A stretch of DNA of 24,587 bases from the NCBI GenBank assembly GCA_050743865.1, contig JBOGGE010000162.1, positions 1-24,587 of the forward strand, given 5' to 3'. The notes under the pieces are model-generated. The model was not told the DNA's origin, did not search any database, and worked only from the letters and a program-made list of their open reading frames with translations. Within the stretch, counting starts at the first letter, position 1, and each line of letters starts with the position of its first letter. This DNA comes from DAHUZJ01 sp050743865 (GTDB lineage: Bacteria > Actinomycetota > Acidimicrobiia > Acidimicrobiales > RAAP-2). Positions 21,774-24,587 of this stretch are shown here, one piece after another. Both the position numbers and the translations under genes were made by a program.

Positions 21774-24587
21774 TCCTCGTCCTCACCAACGCCGACACCG
21801 AGCTCCTGGCCCTTCGCCCGGTGATCGAGGATCTGCCGGCCGGGTTCCCGGCGGTCCGGGCCGCCAACCCCCACCGGCTGGCCGGCCCGGCCTCCCTCGA
21901 CGGGGTCGACGCCGTGCTGGTGCGACTGCTCGGCGGCCGCCGGGCGTGGGAGGAGCCGTTCGACGAGCTGGCGGCGCGCTGCCGCGACCGTGGGGTGCCG
22001 CTCCTCGCCTTCGGCGGGGAGGCCGTTCCCGATGCCGAGCTGGCGACGGCGTCGACGGTGCCCGCGGCCACCGTGGTCCAGGGCTTCGGCTACCTGACCG
22101 AGGGCGGGCCGGCCAATCTGGGCCAGCTCCTGCGGTTCGTGGCCGACAGGGTGCTCGGGGGATGTTTCGGCTTCGAGCCGCCCCGGGTCGTCCCCGACCA
22201 TGGGGTGCTCGAGAGGCCCGGGGCCCGGCGCCGCCGCCGGCCCGGCCGCCCCCTGGTCGGCGTCGTGTTCTACCGGGCCCACCTGGTCGCCGGGAACACG
22301 CGGTTCGTCGAGGAGCTGTGCGACGCCCTCGACGTCGCCGGGGCCGACTCCCTGCCGGTGTACTGCTACTCGCTGCGCGCCGCGTCGCCGGGCGCGCCGC
22401 CTGCTGAGTCGCCTGGCGAATCCTCTGCTGAGTCGCCGGGCGGTTCGCCTGCTGAGTCGACCGGCGGGGACCGCAGCGGGAGCCGGTCGCCCCGATCTCC
22501 GGTCGTCGACCTGCTGGCGCACCACGGGGTCGACGCGGTGGTGACCACCGTATGGGCCGGGGGCACGGCGGGCGCCAGCTCCGGGGGCGCCAGCTCCGGG
22601 GGCGCCGTCGGGGAGACAGCCTGGGATCCCGGTGCCCTGGCCACGCTGGGGGTGCCGGTGGTGCAGGCCGTCTGCGCCACCACCTCGTCGGGCGAGTGGG
22701 CGGCATCGGCCGGCCTGGCGCCGGTCGACGTGGCGATGGCGGTGGCCATCCCCGAGTTCGACGGGCGTGTCGTCTCGGTGCCCTTCAGCTTCAAGGAGGA
22801 GGTCGACGACGGCGACGAGCTGGGGGCGGCGGTCACGGCCTACCGCACGGTGCCCGACCGCCTGGCCCGTGTGGCCGGCCTGGCCACCCGGCTGGCGGGG
22901 CTGCGGTCGATCCCGCCCGCCGAGCGGCGGGTGGCGCTCGTGCTCTCGGCCTACCCGACCCGGCGCAGCCGCCTGGGCAACGCGGTGGGGCTCGACACGC
23001 CGACCTCTGTCGTCGAGCTGCTCCACGCCCTCCGGGCCGGCGGCTACCGGGTGGACCGGATCCCGGGCGATGGCGACGCGCTCATGGCCGAGCTGGCCGA
23101 CACGCTCACCTACGACCGGGCGGTGTTGGCCGAAGAGCAGGCGGCCCGGTCCGTCGGCCGCTGGCCGGGGACGGCGTACGGGCGCTGGTTCGCCACCCTG
23201 CCCGCCGAGGCTCGGGACGCGGTGACGGCGGCGTGGGGGGAGCCACCGGGGGAGGTCTACGTGGCCGGGGCCGGCGGTGGGACCGGGGCCGGCGGTGGGG
23301 CCGGGGCCGGCGGTGGGGACCTCCTGTTCTCGGGGATCGACCTCGGGGGGGTGCTGGTGGCCATTCAGCCGCCCCGGGGGTTCGGGGAGGACCCGATCGC
23401 CGTCTACCACTCGCCGGACCTGGCGCCGACCCACCACTACCTGGCCTTCTACCGCTGGCTGGAGGAGGGATGGGGAGCTCATGCGGTGGTCCACGCCGGC
23501 AAGCACGGCACCCTGGAGTGGCTTCCGGGGAAGAGCGTGGGCCTGTCCGCCGGGTGCTTCCCCGACGCCGCCCTGGGAAGCCTGCCGCTCGTGTACCCGT
23601 TCGTCGTGAACGACCCCGGGGAGGGTACCCAGGCCAAGCGCCGGGCCCACGCCGTCATCGTCGACCACCTGGTGCCGCCGATGACCCGGGCCGACGCCTA
23701 CGACGACCTGGCCCGCCTGGAGGGGTTGCTGGACCAGCACGCCCAGCTCGCCGCGCTCGACCCGTCCAAGCTGCCGGCGATACGCCGCCGAGTGTGGGAG
23801 CTCCTCGTCGAGGCCGAGATCCATCGCGACATGGGTCTGGCCGCCGACCGCGCCGATCCCGCCGATCCCGCCGATCCCGGGGCCCCCGCCGATCCCGCCG
23901 ATCCCGGGGCCCCCGCCGATCCCGCCGCCGGGCCGGGCGTCGCCCCCGCCCGGCCGTCGTTCGACGACCCGGCGTTCGACGACCTGGTCCTCAAGGTTGA
24001 CGGCTACCTGTGCGAGCTCAAGGACGCGCAGATCCGTGGCGGGCTCCACGTCCTCGGCCGGCCCCCGGACGGCCAGGCCGAGCTCGACATGATCGAGGCC
24101 GTCACCCGGCTGCCCCAGGCAGGCCTGCCCTCGCTGCGGGCGCTGGTGGCTGGGGCGCTCGGGGCCTCGATCGACGGGGACCACCCGGGCCGGCGGTCCG
24201 AGCTGGACCGGGTGGTTGACGCCTGCCTCGACCTCCTGGCCCGGTGCCGCTCGGCGGGGTGGACGGTCCCGGCCGACCTGGGCCTCCCGGCGCCCGACTC
24301 GGCGCCCGACTCGGCGCCCGACTCCGCGCCTGACCCCGACACCCTGGCCGGGCTGCGCCGGGTGCTCGGGTGGGTGTGCGACGGGTTGGTGCCCGCCCTG
24401 CGGGCCACCACCGGGGAGGTCGGTGCCGTCCTCGCCGCCCTCGACGGGCGGTTCGTGCCGCCCGGGCCGAGCGGCGCCCCGACCCGCGGGATGGCCCATG
24501 TCTTGCCGACCGGGCGCAACTTCTACTCGGTCGATCCCAAGGCGATCCCCACGCCGCTGGCCTGGGAGGTCGGGATGTCCCTGGCCG
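21770..24587 (+). CDS. cobN: Cobaltochelatase large subunit CobN, N-terminal 939 residues (runs off the window)
   Basis: CobN is the metal-binding subunit of the ATP-dependent cobalt chelatase and works with AAA+ partner subunits that are not in this window. The frame is open from ATG 21770 to the end without interruption. It shows the family core: VGVVFYRAHLVAGNT, the PVVQAVC strand, the VVHAGKHGTLEWLPGKSVGLS motif (residues 573 on; H575, K578, H579), YPFVVNDPGEGTQAKRRAHAVIVDHLVPP and the LPTGRNFYSVDP segment near the right edge. GGAGG lies 4 bases before the ATG, which overlaps cobQ as ATGA. Five separate in-frame tandem repeats interrupt it at about residues 206-231, 268-280, 499-516, 695-720 and 841-856, all between conserved blocks. 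The family is usually 1200-1400 residues, so roughly a third is missing to the right. Related magnesium chelatase subunits (ChlH/BchH) are possible in principle, but the operon and motifs fit CobN. Confidence 0.95.
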   Translation, partial: MILVLTNADTELLALRPVIEDLPAGFPAVRAANPHRLAGPASLDGVDAVLVRLLGGRRAWEEPFDELAARCRDRGVPLLAFGGEAVPDAELATASTVPAATVVQGFGYLTEGGPANLGQLLRFVADRVLGGCFGFEPPRVVPDHGVLERPGARRRRRPGRPLVGVVFYRAHLVAGNTRFVEELCDALDVAGADSLPVYCYSLRAASPGAPPAESPGESSAESPGGSPAESTGGDRSGSRSPRSPVVDLLAHHGVDAVVTTVWAGGTAGASSGGASSGGAVGETAWDPGALATLGVPVVQAVCATTSSGEWAASAGLAPVDVAMAVAIPEFDGRVVSVPFSFKEEVDDGDELGAAVTAYRTVPDRLARVAGLATRLAGLRSIPPAERRVALVLSAYPTRRSRLGNAVGLDTPTSVVELLHALRAGGYRVDRIPGDGDALMAELADTLTYDRAVLAEEQAARSVGRWPGTAYGRWFATLPAEARDAVTAAWGEPPGEVYVAGAGGGTGAGGGAGAGGGDLLFSGIDLGGVLVAIQPPRGFGEDPIAVYHSPDLAPTHHYLAFYRWLEEGWGAHAVVHAGKHGTLEWLPGKSVGLSAGCFPDAALGSLPLVYPFVVNDPGEGTQAKRRAHAVIVDHLVPPMTRADAYDDLARLEGLLDQHAQLAALDPSKLPAIRRRVWELLVEAEIHRDMGLAADRADPADPADPGAPADPADPGAPADPAAGPGVAPARPSFDDPAFDDLVLKVDGYLCELKDAQIRGGLHVLGRPPDGQAELDMIEAVTRLPQAGLPSLRALVAGALGASIDGDHPGRRSELDRVVDACLDLLARCRSAGWTVPADLGLPAPDSAPDSAPDSAPDPDTLAGLRRVLGWVCDGLVPALRATTGEVGAVLAALDGRFVPPGPSGAPTRGMAHVLPTGRNFYSVDPKAIPTPLAWEVGMSLA
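22385..22456. repeat. 24-bp tandem repeat in cobN
   Basis: Three 24-base copies (22385-22408, 22409-22432, 22433-22456) with several substitutions encode SPGxxxAE units followed by a Ser/Arg-rich linker. Confidence 0.85.
22571..22606. repeat. 15-bp tandem repeat in cobN
   Basis: Two exact copies of GGCGCCAGCTCCGGG (22571-22585, 22586-22600) plus six bases of a third encode GASSG units. Confidence 0.88.
23264..23317. repeat. 18-bp tandem repeat in cobN
   Basis: Three 18-base copies (23264-23281, 23282-23299, 23300-23317) differ at one base and encode AGAGGG units just before the conserved LLFSGIDLGGVLVAIQPPRG block. Confidence 0.9.
23852..23927. repeat. 9-bp / 27-bp compound repeat in cobN
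   Basis: GCCGATCCC occurs six times, arranged as 3+2+1 separated by GGGGCCCCC, and encodes ADP units with GAP spacers. The higher-order 27-base period indicates expansion in more than one step. Confidence 0.9.
24290..24337. repeat. 12-bp tandem repeat in cobN
   Basis: Three copies of GCGCCCGACTCG (the third ends in C), then a diverged fourth, encode APDS units in a linker before the LAGLRRVLGWVCDGLVPALR block. Confidence 0.9.

Noticed and set aside
23852..24337. CRISPR array
   Set aside because: The repeats are adjacent, in frame and without unique spacers, so they are coding tandem repeats.
21608..24499. Open frame of about 960 codons on the minus strand opposite cobN
   Set aside because: It is low-complexity Gly/Arg/Pro/His sequence, while the plus strand reads as CobN without a break.

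Overview
The window is very GC-rich, with GTG starts, four-base ATGA/GTGA gene overlaps and TANNNT-type promoters. This points to a high-GC actinobacterium. My impression, from gene style only, is something near Acidimicrobiia. No taxonomic marker (rRNA, tRNA or ribosomal protein) is present, so this stays an inference.

Layout. (1) 1-4868, minus strand: the left arm of a cobalamin (vitamin B12) cluster, transcribed leftward as cobI, cobM/cbiF, cbiD, cobL (a CbiE-CbiT fusion) and cbiG, which is cut by the window edge. All four junctions overlap. (2) 5032-14499: about 9.5 kb of genes with no evident B12 role. They are a possible 22-codon leader ORF, a GNAT acetyltransferase-AAA+ ATPase fusion, a convergent secreted protein of unknown function, a four-helix membrane protein plus ABC exporter pair, and then an ApbE-like protein, a membrane-anchored proline-rich protein and a histidine kinase/response regulator pair. 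(3) 14429-16452, minus strand: cobO and cobB. The 3' end of cobB runs 71 bp into the antisense strand of the response regulator. (4) 16562-24587, plus strand: a promoter and cobalamin riboswitch, then cobU, cobS, cobD, cobC, cobQ and cobN, all overlapping. cobN is cut by the right edge.

Function. The left arm makes the corrin ring: C20 and C11 methylation, C1 methylation by CbiD, C5/C15 methylation with decarboxylation by CobL, and ring opening by CbiG. CobB amidates the a and c side chains, CobN inserts cobalt, CobO adenosylates, CobQ finishes amidation, CobC and CobD add the aminopropanol arm, and CobU and CobS build the nucleotide loop. CbiD and CbiG belong to the early-cobalt (anaerobic) route and CobN to the late-cobalt (aerobic) route, so the set is mixed. 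Uroporphyrinogen methyltransferase, CobJ/CbiH, CobH/CbiC, CobK/CbiJ and the chelatase ATPase partners are not in the window.

The most unusual features are: (a) in-frame tandem repeats of 9-24 bp at termini and linkers of most cob genes but not in the GNAT-AAA or ABC genes; (b) a set of TANNNT boxes placed 6-8 bases before start codons, suggesting leaderless mRNAs, including a 22-codon ORF ending in Pro-Pro-Pro-stop that overlaps the GNAT-AAA start; (c) the GNAT-AAA+ fusion itself; (d) an ApbE homologue lacking usual active-site segments next to a two-component system; (e) a leader RNA with two mutually exclusive hairpins.
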